This document shows positions 7,662 through 17,086 of a stretch of 64,000 nucleotides of DNA, piece by piece. This stretch comes from JAIQFV01 sp041494885 (GTDB taxonomy: Bacteria; Acidobacteriota; Terriglobia; JAIQFV01). Both the position numbers and the translations under genes were made by a program. Each line of letters starts with the position of its first letter. Position 1 is the stretch's first letter. The stretch covers positions 62,001-126,000 of the forward strand of contig JBGQBO010000002.1 in the NCBI GenBank assembly GCA_041494885.1, given 5' to 3'. Under the pieces are notes generated by a model. It made no database searches, was not told where the DNA came from, and saw only the letters and a program-made list of their open reading frames with translations.

Positions 7662-8417
7662 TCAAACCACTCGATTACGCAGGGTTCCGATCGCATCGAT
7701 TTTGACTTCGACCACGTCTCCCCGCTGCATCGGACCAATGCCCGCAGGCGTTCCCGTTGAGATCAAATCGCCGGGTTCCAGGGTCATGATGTTCGACACG
7801 TATTGTACCAGAGTGTCAGGGCTGAAAGCCATGCTGGCGGTCGAGGCGTGCTGGCGTCTTTCCCCGTTCAGATAGGTTTCCACGACGACGTTGGCGGCAT
7901 CCAGCTCGGTCTCGATGAAGGGGCCTACCGGGCAGAAGGTGTCAAATCCCTTGGCGCGGGTAAACTGGACATCGGCCTTCTGGAGGTCACGGGCGGTCAC
8001 ATCGTTGATGATGGTATATCCGAAAATGAATCCCCGGGCCTCCGCCGGGCTCTTCAGTCCATGGGCCCGGGTTCCGATCACGATCCCCAACTCACCCTCG
8101 TAGTCCATCCGTTTCGACTGCGGGGGATAAACGATCTCCTGGTCGTGGCCGATCAGCGCGCTGGGAGGTTTAAGAAAAATCAAAGGCTCCGGGGGAACAT
8201 CGTTGCCCAGCTCAGCGGCATGATCCCGGTAATTGCGGCCAATCGCAACGATCTTGGTGGGGACACTGGGGGGAGAAAACCGGGCGTCGTCAACACTCAA
8301 GTGCCGGATGGTCCTGCGCCACTGGGAAAAGGGATTGCCTTCGATGATCGAGAGATGATCCTGATCGAGTGTGGCGTAGCAGACCTTGTCTTCCCAGAGC
8401 ACACGGCAGAATTTCAC
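7662..8417 (-). CDS. Fumarylacetoacetate hydrolase (FAH) family protein
   Basis: A metal-dependent enzyme of the FAH superfamily, which hydrolyses, decarboxylates or isomerises acyl-pyruvates and 2-hydroxyhepta-type dioates. Visible family marks are IVAIGRNYRDHAAELG, FLKPPSALIGHDQEI, the metal-binding DYEGELGIVIG, GYTIINDVTARDLQ, and the C-terminal GDLISTGTPAGIG. The frame extends to 8483, but the start is placed at GTG 8415-8417 (VKFCRVLWE), because a strong SD (GGAGG) lies 9 bases upstream and the product is then a normal 251 aa. The substrate cannot be fixed; acylpyruvase or oxaloacetate decarboxylase activity are options. It lies between transaldolase and a lipoprotein gene on the same strand. 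Confidence 0.9.
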   Translation of the reverse strand: MKFCRVLWEDKVCYATLDQDHLSIIEGNPFSQWRRTIRHLSVDDARFSPPSVPTKIVAIGRNYRDHAAELGNDVPPEPLIFLKPPSALIGHDQEIVYPPQSKRMDYEGELGIVIGTRAHGLKSPAEARGFIFGYTIINDVTARDLQKADVQFTRAKGFDTFCPVGPFIETELDAANVVVETYLNGERRQHASTASMAFSPDTLVQYVSNIMTLEPGDLISTGTPAGIGPMQRGDVVEVKIDAIGTLRNRVV

Positions 8418-8502
8418 GACAGAATTCCTCCTCGATTCCAACGTATCACCGCTGGGACACAGAAAATGGCTCCTCCCGAGCAAGTCGCTGTGCCGGGATC
8501 AG

Positions 8503-9636
8503 CTATCCCCCCTCAGCACTCTGCGACACGATGGGAGAGGGCGGGCTTTCATTGCCGCTGGCGTCCACAGCGCTGACGCGGTAAAAATACTTCTTGCCGG
8601 TCTGTATTTTCTCATCGCGGAACGTGGGAGACTTTAACAGGGAATCATTCATTCTTGCAAAGCCGATTCCATCCTCGCTCCGGTACACCCTGTACCCGGC
8701 AAAATCGGGCTCCAGGTTCGGATCCCAAAGAAGATTCATTTTGCCATCGGCGAAAACAACAATCAAACCGGTCGGGGTCTTGGGAGGAAACACGTCCACG
8801 GGTTTGAAGGCAGATTCGGGCGAGTTGGCGCCTTCCGCGGTCACACCGCCGGCTTGAACGACGGAACGCACGGTATAGTAATAAGTGGTTCCAAACTGAA
8901 ATTGGCGGTCTTCGTATCGAGTCTCCGGGATCGGTTTTTCATTAAGGGGAGCGACCGGAACCCCCTGGCTTTGCTGCCCCCGATAGATGTTATACCTTAC
9001 GACAGCCGATGCGGAGGGTCCTGTCTGAAGAGGCGCCTCCCAACTCAAGATGATCACCGTTTCCTCGGCCTTGAAATCAATATGGGGAATCCCCGGGGGA
9101 ACAGCAAGCCACGGCCTTGCGATAATATTGGAAAACCCCGCGTCCTGCCTTTTCTTGTTCATCACCCTGACGGCGTAACGCAATTCGCTGGTTCTCAGGG
9201 TTTCAAGGTTGAGTCCGGGAAATTTGTCGACAAAAACAACCAGCCCTGACTCCCTGAAGGCGTCAAGGTGGAGTGTATCGATGGACATAATTCTGGAGCC
9301 TCGAAACTGTTTGGAAATCTCCTCGGCACCAGGGGCCGTCGCAGCCACTGGGACAATCTGCCGGTAGACATCCATCCTTTGAAGCGTGGTCGCCTTCGTC
9401 CCGTTGAGGTTTAGAGTGGGGAGGGACCACGAGAGTTTGATGTCATTGCCGATCTGTCGAGAGGTCAGGTCGGTGACCGGTTTCGGGATCAGAACCTCGG
9501 GGGGGAGTGGCGGACCCACTTTGCCACAATTCACCGCATGAATTGCCAGGAAAACGAGCAGGGCGGCTTGAAGGATGGTGCCCGCAACACGCCCTTGCCG
9601 GTGCGAGCGGGAGGGGCGATGAATCGGTCGGTTCAT
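8503..9636 (-). CDS. Lipoprotein with fibronectin type III domains
   Basis: The mature protein begins at a lipobox Cys (LAIHAVNC) followed by GKVGPPLPPEV, a motif reminiscent of the CGxKGPLxxP start of LptM-type lipoproteins; that link is only a suggestion. After it come two or three fibronectin III modules: the best are around SWEAPLQTGPSASAVVRYNIYR and NLLWDPNLEPDFAGYRVYR, each closing with YYYTVRSV or YFYRVSAVD. Such proteins are presumed adhesion or surface-scaffold lipoproteins. The frame is open to a TTG at 9693; ATG 9636 is preferred as it leaves a normal basic leader. No SD is visible. It begins 76 bases after hslU ends, so it may be cotranscribed with hslVU. Confidence 0.8.
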   Translation of the reverse strand: MNRPIHRPSRSHRQGRVAGTILQAALLVFLAIHAVNCGKVGPPLPPEVLIPKPVTDLTSRQIGNDIKLSWSLPTLNLNGTKATTLQRMDVYRQIVPVAATAPGAEEISKQFRGSRIMSIDTLHLDAFRESGLVVFVDKFPGLNLETLRTSELRYAVRVMNKKRQDAGFSNIIARPWLAVPPGIPHIDFKAEETVIILSWEAPLQTGPSASAVVRYNIYRGQQSQGVPVAPLNEKPIPETRYEDRQFQFGTTYYYTVRSVVQAGGVTAEGANSPESAFKPVDVFPPKTPTGLIVVFADGKMNLLWDPNLEPDFAGYRVYRSEDGIGFARMNDSLLKSPTFRDEKIQTGKKYFYRVSAVDASGNESPPSPIVSQSAEGG

Positions 9637-9712
9637 CGGGTGCTTGAGGTCATCGGGAGGCACGGACACGGGCCTTTGGGCATGGAGATCCAAGCCGGGG
9701 TCGGATCGCCCC

Positions 9713-11119
<1,407 letters not shown>

Positions 11120-11170
11120 TTAAGATATCCAGTCCAGGGGCCCATCCACGTTTCCGCGGGGCCTGAAAAT

Positions 11171-11752
11171 TTAGATCTCTTCAATGGAGATGGAGTCGTT
11201 GGTGAAGATACAAATCTGACCGGCAATCTCCATGGCCTCCTTGACAATGTCACGTGCGGACAGAGTCGTATGCTTGAACAGTGCGCGCGCGGCCGCTGTC
11301 GCATAGGGCCCCCCGGAGCCAATGGCGGCAATTCCATCGTCCGGCTCGATCACATCTCCTGTGCCGCTGATCAGAAACGTGTTCTTATCATCGGCCACGA
11401 TCAACAAGGCTTCGAGGTGGCGGATAGACTTGTCGGTACGCCAATCCTTGGCCAACTCCACGGCTGCCCGGCTGAGATTGCCGTTGAATTGTTCCAGTTT
11501 CGTTTCGAATCGAGTAAAGAGGGCAAACGCATCGGCGGTCGAGCCGGCAAAACCCGCGATGACCTTGTCGTTGTACAGGCGCCGGATCTTTTTTGCGCCC
11601 TGCTTGATGACCGTTTCACCCAGCGTGACCTGGCCATCCCCGGCCAGAGCCACGTGGCCACTCCGGCGCACCGACAGGATCGTGGTAGAGCGGACGACCC
11701 AGCCGGATGGGAGGCGGGTTCTTTCGCGAGCTTCGTTTGTCAAAGAGTTCAC
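11171..11752 (-). CDS. hslV: HslV, peptidase subunit of the HslUV protease
   Basis: A proteasome-beta-like threonine peptidase that stacks as a double ring under HslU. The catalytic Thr lies in RSTTILSVRR; family marks include GHVALAGDGQVTLG and KVIAGFAGSTADAF. The reading frame starts with GTG at 11750-11752, which puts the presumed Thr1 at residue 23, so about 22 residues must be removed. Most HslV proteins lose only a Met or a few residues. No in-frame ATG, GTG or TTG lies closer than codon 4. The rest of the 193-aa protein is ordinary. Two promoter-like sequences precede it (11771-11819). Confidence 0.97.
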   Translation of the reverse strand: MNSLTNEARERTRLPSGWVVRSTTILSVRRSGHVALAGDGQVTLGETVIKQGAKKIRRLYNDKVIAGFAGSTADAFALFTRFETKLEQFNGNLSRAAVELAKDWRTDKSIRHLEALLIVADDKNTFLISGTGDVIEPDDGIAAIGSGGPYATAAARALFKHTTLSARDIVKEAMEIAGQICIFTNDSISIEEI

Positions 11753-11790
11753 CCAAATAGCAAAAGTGGCATTATAATTAAGGGATTTGT

Positions 11791-11819
11791 ATATTACAGA
11801 ATCACCCTCTTGTATTCAA
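11791..11819 (-). promoter_or_regulatory. hslV: Promoter-like TTGAAT-N17-TAATAT upstream of hslV
   Basis: On the minus strand TTGAAT (11814-11819) and TAATAT (11791-11796) are 17 bp apart, about 40 bases before the hslV GTG. A second option, CTGTAA-N17-TATAAT (11771-11799), overlaps it. The 200-bp gap to the divergent adaptor gene is AT-rich compared with its surroundings. Confidence 0.5.
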
Positions 11820-11952
11820 TGGCTTTTTTGGTATTTGCTGAAACTTTTGGGGTCAATTAAGCGTAAGTACTTGAAGAAGCGAGGCAATCCACAGTAGCGA
11901 CAGTCATCATCAAGAGTAATCTATCAGGGGATGAGCTTTTAGGAGGGATATC

Positions 11953-13407
11953 ATGAAGTTGTGGAAGAAGATATTGATCGGCGTCGGGGCGGTAGTCGTG
12001 GTGACCGCCATTGTCATCGGCAGCATCAAGGCGACCGACCGGGGGGAAATTCCCGTTCAGATTGGAAAGGTGGCGCGCCAGGATCTGACCTCGATCGTCA
12101 CCGCGTCGGGCCAAATCAAGCCGAAGAATTATGTCAATGTCAGCTCCTACCTCATCGGGAGGATCGTCAAGATTAGTGTCAAGGAGGGGGACACGGTCAA
12201 GGAGGGCGATCTGCTGGCCCAGATGGAGTCCGTACAGCAGTCGGCCAGTGTGAAAGGCACGCAGGCCGCCTTGCAGTCGTCGATGGCTGATTACCAGAGC
12301 GCCCAGGCGGGAGTGCAGTCGGGCGAAGCCAACCTGAAAACGGCCCAGGCCGCCTTGGTGAAGGCTCAGGCTGATTTTGATCGCGCCAAGCTCGATTATG
12401 ATCGCGGGCAGGGATTGCTGAAGGATGGCTTGATCGCACAACAGCAATTCGACCTGACGAAGGCGACCTTCGAAGGCGCCCGCGCCGCGCTAGATCAGGC
12501 ACGCTCGGGTCTTGCGGCCAGTCGCTCCCAACTGGCGCAAGCCGTGGCACAGAAGAGTTCATTCGAAAATCGCATTTCGCAGATGAAGGCCGGCGTGATG
12601 CAGAGCTCGGATATGCTCGGGAAGACCACTTTTCGCGCCACCCTTTCGGGTATTATTACCGACCTTCCGATCCACGAAGGTGAAAACGTCGTGCCGGGGA
12701 TTCAAAACACGCCGGGAAGCGTGCTGATGACCATTGCGGACATGAGTGTCATCACGGCAGAGGTTCGTGTTGACGAAACCGATATCGTGAACGTTTCATT
12801 CAATCAGGCGGTCGAGGTATCCGTGGATGCCTTGCCCAATCAGACGCTCAAGGGTCATGTCACTGAAATCGGCAACAGCGCGCTCACTAAGTCCGGGTTG
12901 AGCGCGACCGCGACGACGGGGAGCCAGGAAGCCAAGGACTTCAAGGTCGTGGTGATGCTCGATAGCCCTCCCTCCGGCCTGCGGCCCGGCCTCTCCTGCA
13001 CAGCCCGAATCACCACGGCCAGCAAGAAAAATGTTCTGGCTGTGCCCATCCAGGCGATTACCATTCGCGACCTGAATGACATTCAGGAGCAGGAGAAGCG
13101 CAGCAAAGGAAAACAAAAGGCTTCCACCGTGGCTCAGGCGGCGACCGGTGTGAATCCCGCGCCGGCAGCCTCCGGTGTGAAGAAAAAGAACGAAGTCCAG
13201 GGTGTTTTCGTCGTGACGAAAGACAACCGGGCCGTGTTCCGACAAGTGGATACGGGGATCTCCGGCCAGACCGACATCGAGGTGGTCAAAGGCCTCGAAG
13301 AAGGGGACCGGATCATCACGGGAAATTATAAGACCCTGCGCACCATCAAGACGGAAGCCCCCGTCAAAGAAGAGAAGAAGGTCACTAAGAAAGAAGAGAC
13401 GGCCTAA
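11953..13407 (+). CDS. MacA/HlyD-type periplasmic adaptor of an ABC exporter
   Basis: Membrane-fusion protein that links an inner-membrane ABC transporter to an outer-membrane channel. It has an N-terminal membrane anchor (residues 7-24), a lipoyl/barrel-sandwich half (SSYLIGRIVKISVKEGDTVKEGDLLAQ), a long Ala/Gln-rich coiled-coil hairpin (about 80-215), the second lipoyl half (ATLSGIITDLPIHEGENV) and a beta-barrel region (MSVITAEVRVDETDIVNV). Near residues 375-415 there is a Lys/Ala/Pro-rich insert, and the last 25 residues are mostly Lys/Glu. A strong SD (AGGAGGG) precedes ATG 11953. One ATPase and four permease genes follow on the same strand, so it is the adaptor of that system. Confidence 0.93.
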   Translation: MKLWKKILIGVGAVVVVTAIVIGSIKATDRGEIPVQIGKVARQDLTSIVTASGQIKPKNYVNVSSYLIGRIVKISVKEGDTVKEGDLLAQMESVQQSASVKGTQAALQSSMADYQSAQAGVQSGEANLKTAQAALVKAQADFDRAKLDYDRGQGLLKDGLIAQQQFDLTKATFEGARAALDQARSGLAASRSQLAQAVAQKSSFENRISQMKAGVMQSSDMLGKTTFRATLSGIITDLPIHEGENVVPGIQNTPGSVLMTIADMSVITAEVRVDETDIVNVSFNQAVEVSVDALPNQTLKGHVTEIGNSALTKSGLSATATTGSQEAKDFKVVVMLDSPPSGLRPGLSCTARITTASKKNVLAVPIQAITIRDLNDIQEQEKRSKGKQKASTVAQAATGVNPAPAASGVKKKNEVQGVFVVTKDNRAVFRQVDTGISGQTDIEVVKGLEEGDRIITGNYKTLRTIKTEAPVKEEKKVTKKEETA

Positions 13408-13446
13408 GGCCGTAGCGCTTGAGCGGGGCACAGCCCTCAAGGTTGC

Positions 13447-13462
13447 GGGGCCAGCCGGCCCC
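13447..13462. repeat. GC-rich hairpin between adaptor and ATPase genes
   Basis: GGGGCC (13447-13452) and GGCCCC (13457-13462) pair around AGCC. There is no T-run, so it is more likely an RNA-processing or attenuating stem than a terminator. Confidence 0.35.
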
Positions 13463-13538
13463 CCGGCGCCAGAAGGGAAAGTGTTCGATGGAAATGACCT
13501 CTGCCGTGGCGACGTCGATTGGGGAAACGAGGAAAGAC

Positions 13539-14240
13539 ATGGGAAACAATGGAGACCGACCAATGATTGTGACCGAGGATCTGTGGAAGACTTATGAGAT
13601 GGGTTCCGAACAGATCCATGCGTTGCATGGCGTGACCTTCAATATCGAACGGAATGAGTACGTCGCGATCATGGGGCCCTCCGGGTCGGGAAAGTCGACG
13701 CTCATGAATGTGATCGGCTGCCTGGACACCCCCACCCGGGGAAAATACCTTATCAACAATCGGCTCGTGAGTGAGCTCAGCGACGATGAGTTGGCCTTCA
13801 TCCGCAACAAGGAGATCGGATTTGTCTTCCAGACGTTCAACCTCCTCGCCCGTGCCACCGCCCTGCATAACGTGGAATTGCCATTGATTTACAACGGGAC
13901 GCCCGCCGCCGCACGGGTAGAACAGGCGAAGGCCGCGCTCGCTCGGGTCGATTTGGCCGACCGCATGACCCACAAGCCGAATGAGCTCTCGGGGGGGCAA
14001 CGACAGCGCGTCGCCATCGCACGCGCCCTCGTCAATAACCCCTCCATTATCCTGGCCGACGAACCCACCGGAAACCTCGATACGGCCACGGGCGTTGACA
14101 TCATGAATCTCTTCGAAAGGTTGTGGGAGCAGGGGAACACGATCGTTCTGGTGACCCATGAGCACGATATCGCGGCCCACGCCAACCGCATCATCCACAT
14201 TCGGGATGGTCGCATTGAAAAGGATGAAAAAGTGAGATGA
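13539..14240 (+). CDS. MacB-like ABC transporter ATP-binding protein
   Basis: Stand-alone nucleotide-binding subunit of the MacB/LolD class. Walker A is GPSGSGKS (residues 46-53 from this start), the Q-loop is FVFQTFNLL, the signature is LSGGQRQRVAIARAL, Walker B is IILADEPTGNLD, and the switch His is in VTHEHDI. The frame is open back to TTG 13419. ATG 13488 and ATG 13563 are also possible; ATG 13539 is chosen for its SD (GAGGAAAG). It is the only ATPase gene beside four permease genes, so it presumably serves all of them. A heptad repeat array fills the gap to the first permease. Confidence 0.95.
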   Translation: MGNNGDRPMIVTEDLWKTYEMGSEQIHALHGVTFNIERNEYVAIMGPSGSGKSTLMNVIGCLDTPTRGKYLINNRLVSELSDDELAFIRNKEIGFVFQTFNLLARATALHNVELPLIYNGTPAAARVEQAKAALARVDLADRMTHKPNELSGGQRQRVAIARALVNNPSIILADEPTGNLDTATGVDIMNLFERLWEQGNTIVLVTHEHDIAAHANRIIHIRDGRIEKDEKVR

Positions 14241-14248
14241 GTGGGGCA

Positions 14249-14388
14249 GGGGATAGGTGGTCGGGAATAGGTAATAGGTGTTAGAAGCGCGAAGCCAGAG
14301 GCCAGAAGCAGGAAACCGGAAGAGATTTGACCTTGAACATTGGACCTTGGACTTTGAACCTTGAACTTTGGACTTTAGACCTTGAACA
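14249..14388. repeat. Composite 7-bp-period array, copy 1
   Basis: Three heptad modules follow one another. First, a GGAATAG/GTAATAG/GTGTTAG group. Second, an AAGCCAG/AGGCCAG/AAGCAGG group. Third, nine TTGRACY-type heptads (TTGAACA, TTGGACC, TTGGACT, TTGAACC, TTGAACT, TTGGACT, TTAGACC, TTGAACA and a TTTGACC at the front). An inverted copy with the same module order lies at 35750-35946. The last heptad contains the probable TTG start of the next gene. Confidence 0.8.
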
Positions 14389-15611
14389 TCAATCTGACTG
14401 AATCGGCGACGATCGCTTTGAATGCGCTGAACGCGCACAAATTGCGGTCCATCCTCACCTTGGTGGGAGTCATCATCGGGGTGACCACCGTCATTGCCGT
14501 GGTGTCGATCATCCAAGGCCTCGACTTCTACGTCAAGAACCAGGTGTTGCAATTCGGATCGGATACCTTCACCGTTCAGAAGTTTCCGAACTTCGTCACC
14601 TCGTTTGAGGAATTCCTTGAATTCAACAAGCGGCGCGACCTCACCCTGGAGGACATGAAGGCCATTGAGCAGCGCTGTGATCTCTGCAAAGCCGTGGCGG
14701 GGATCTGGTCTCGCTCAAGGACGGTCAAGTTCGGGATGCAGTCGATCGAGGATGTTGAGATTCGCGGCGTCTCGGTGAATGCCCCGTTCATGGGCCAGAT
14801 TATGGAGTTGGCGTCCGGCCGTCATTTCACCGAAACGGATATCGACCACGTCAGCCACCGCGTGATTATCGGGGCGGACCTGGCCGAGAAGCTCTTCTAC
14901 GGGCGCGACCCGCTGGGTCTTGAGTTGAAAATCGATGGTGCCCCGTTTGAGATTATCGGCGTGGCCAAGAAGACCGGCTCCTTCTTCGGGCAATCCATGG
15001 ACAACTTTACGCGCATCCCTATTACCGTTTATCAGCGAATGTATGGTTCCCGGGATTCCTTGTTTATCCAAGTGCAAGCCCCGAGCGAGGCGCAGCTGCC
15101 CCAGACCATGGACGAAGTGCGGGTCATTATGAGGGCCCGCCACCATACCCCCTACAACAAGGAGGACGGGTTCGCCATGGAAACCGCCGCATCGTTCATC
15201 GATTTGTGGCAGAGTTTCTCATCGGGAATCTTTGCCGTGACCATTGCCATCGCCTCCATCGCGCTGATCGTGGGCGGGGTGGTGATCATGAATATCATGC
15301 TGGTCTCGGTCCGGGAACGGACGCGCGAAATCGGCATTCGGAAAGCCATCGGGGCGCGACGGCGCGATATCCTGATCCAGTTCATGATCGAGGCCGTCAC
15401 CCTGGCCGGCGCGGGAGGGTTGTTGGGGGCGCTCCTGGGGATTGCGATTGCCCTGATTGTGTCCAAAGTGTCGCCGCTGCCGGCCGTGATCCGCTGGTGG
15501 TCGGTCCTGATGGGAATCGGGATGGCCTCCAGCGTGGGCCTGTTTTTCGGGATTTATCCCGCCAGTCGCGCCGCCAAACTCGATCCCATCGTTGCGCTGA
15601 GATTTGAATAA
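14382..15611 (+). CDS. MacB/FtsX-type ABC permease, type A, copy 1
   Basis: Inner-membrane permease with the MacB layout: one N-terminal TM helix (about 25-46), a large periplasmic domain (about 48-275) and three C-terminal TM helices. Marks are KLRSILTLVGVIIGV, the GGVVIMNIMLVSVRERTREIG stretch and the closing FFGIYPASRAAKLDPIVALR. The first possible start after an in-frame TAG is TTG 14382, which gives an N-terminus matching the type A paralogue at 17087. This TTG is part of the last heptad of the array at 14249-14388, and no SD is visible. A CxxC pair (Cys99, Cys102) lies in the periplasmic domain. The ATPase is supplied by the upstream gene. Confidence 0.94.
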   Translation: MNINLTESATIALNALNAHKLRSILTLVGVIIGVTTVIAVVSIIQGLDFYVKNQVLQFGSDTFTVQKFPNFVTSFEEFLEFNKRRDLTLEDMKAIEQRCDLCKAVAGIWSRSRTVKFGMQSIEDVEIRGVSVNAPFMGQIMELASGRHFTETDIDHVSHRVIIGADLAEKLFYGRDPLGLELKIDGAPFEIIGVAKKTGSFFGQSMDNFTRIPITVYQRMYGSRDSLFIQVQAPSEAQLPQTMDEVRVIMRARHHTPYNKEDGFAMETAASFIDLWQSFSSGIFAVTIAIASIALIVGGVVIMNIMLVSVRERTREIGIRKAIGARRRDILIQFMIEAVTLAGAGGLLGALLGIAIALIVSKVSPLPAVIRWWSVLMGIGMASSVGLFFGIYPASRAAKLDPIVALRFE

Positions 15612-15626
15612 CCGCCCACAAAGCTT

Positions 15627-16862
15627 ATGCTGAAACATGAATTCAAAGAGGTGCTGTGGCTCTCGCTGGACACGATCCGATCGAACAAATTGCGTTCGTT
15701 TCTGACCATCCTGGGCGTGGTCATTGGCGTGATGACAGTCATCGGAATGGCCAGCGTCATTGAGGGGCTCAACCGCAGTTTTGCGCAGCAGTTGTCGGCC
15801 ATGGGATCCTCCACTATCTTCGTTTCGCGCTTTCCCACCATTCAATTCGGACGATTGACGCAGGAACAGCGCATGAGGAAGGAACTGAGTTACGATGATG
15901 CCATGGGCATCAAGACGGATTGTTCGTCGGTCGCTGCGGTCTCGCCGCTGGCTTTCCCGGGATTCATCACCGCTCCGGCCAAGTATGGGAACAACAAGGC
16001 GAATGGGGTTCAAATCCGGGGCGTGGTGGCGGACTTTCTCTTTGTTTTCGACAACACACTCGACCAGGGACGGTTTATTACGGACACCGATGTGGAACAC
16101 CGCACCAATGTGGCCGTCATAGGGTCGGAGGTGGTTGAGAAGCTGTTCCCCAGTCTGGACCCCATTGGAAAAAGCATTTTTTGGGACGGACAAGACTATA
16201 TGGTGGTCGGGACGCTCCAGAAAATGGGAAGTTTTCTGGGGCAGAACCGGGATAACCGCATCCTCATTCCGTTCTCTACCGTCCGCAAGTACTACCCGGA
16301 GCGCAAGGACACTTTCATCGCCGTCAAGCCGGCCTCACAAGAGTTGATGCAATCCTCCATCGACCAGATTATAGAAGTGATGCGACGGCGACGCCACGTC
16401 CGCCCGGATCAAGAGAATAATTTTGAAGTGGGCACGCAGGACCAGATCGCCGATCTCTACAACAAGGTGACCGGCGGCGCCTACATGGTCATGCTGGTCA
16501 TTTCCTCAATCGGACTCCTGGTCGGAGGGATTGGCGTGATGAATATCATGCTGGTCAGTGTCACTGAACGGACCCGGGAGATTGGTGTCCGCAAGGCCAT
16601 TGGGGCCCGCCGGAAGGATATTCTCTGGCAATTCCTCCTGGAGGCCATGGTCCTGACGGGGGCGGGGGGGATCCTGGGTATCGTGGTCGGTGCGGGGATC
16701 AGCTGGCTGGTGAATAAATTTTCCCCACTACCGTCGGCAGTTTCCGCAATGTGGATCACCCTGGCCTTCTCGGTCTCAGTCAGCGTTGGACTCTTTTTTG
16801 GGCTCTATCCCGCCAACAAGGCCGCCAAGCTCAACCCCATCGACGCGCTCCGATATGAATGA
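15627..16862 (+). CDS. MacB/FtsX-type ABC permease, type B, copy 1
   Basis: Same MacB-like topology as its neighbours (TM1 about 25-46, periplasmic domain, three C-terminal TMs). It belongs to a second subtype, with GRLTQEQRMRKELSYDDA early in the periplasmic domain, GGIGVMNIMLVSVTERTREIG, the WQFLLEAM helix and the ending LNPIDALRYE. These phrases recur in the fourth permease and not in the first or third. It starts at ATG 15627, 15 bases after the type A gene, so the two probably form a heterodimeric pair. Only a single Cys (Cys99) lies where type A has CxxC. Confidence 0.94.
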   Translation: MLKHEFKEVLWLSLDTIRSNKLRSFLTILGVVIGVMTVIGMASVIEGLNRSFAQQLSAMGSSTIFVSRFPTIQFGRLTQEQRMRKELSYDDAMGIKTDCSSVAAVSPLAFPGFITAPAKYGNNKANGVQIRGVVADFLFVFDNTLDQGRFITDTDVEHRTNVAVIGSEVVEKLFPSLDPIGKSIFWDGQDYMVVGTLQKMGSFLGQNRDNRILIPFSTVRKYYPERKDTFIAVKPASQELMQSSIDQIIEVMRRRRHVRPDQENNFEVGTQDQIADLYNKVTGGAYMVMLVISSIGLLVGGIGVMNIMLVSVTERTREIGVRKAIGARRKDILWQFLLEAMVLTGAGGILGIVVGAGISWLVNKFSPLPSAVSAMWITLAFSVSVSVGLFFGLYPANKAAKLNPIDALRYE

Positions 16863-17086
16863 AGGGGGAGTGGATCAACGCTGAGACGCTGGCGATGCCG
16901 AACTCCACGGATTGGGAATCTGGAAATTCCCCATCCGGGTTCCCGGAAGGAAGATGTGACAATCCTTGGAGCCGGGTGAGAGAAGCGGGAAGCGGCGGAT
17001 CGAATCCGACTGAAGGATTGACCCTCTGTTTCCTTTCATCCCTGTCTTCCCCGGCGTCTCTGAGGTAAACTGCCTTATTACATCCC

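Noticed and set aside
14249..14388. Array considered as a CRISPR
   Set aside because: The period is 7 bp with no unique spacers, and no cas gene is present. The same holds for the hairpin cluster at 347-748.
13437..14552. 371-codon open frame opposite the ATPase gene and into the heptad array
   Set aside because: It runs through the repeat array, and its product is low in complexity and resembles nothing.
16980..17010. GATCGAATCC string resembling a tRNA T-loop
   Set aside because: No cloverleaf can be drawn around it: no acceptor or anticodon stem at the right distances. No other tRNA-like segment was found.
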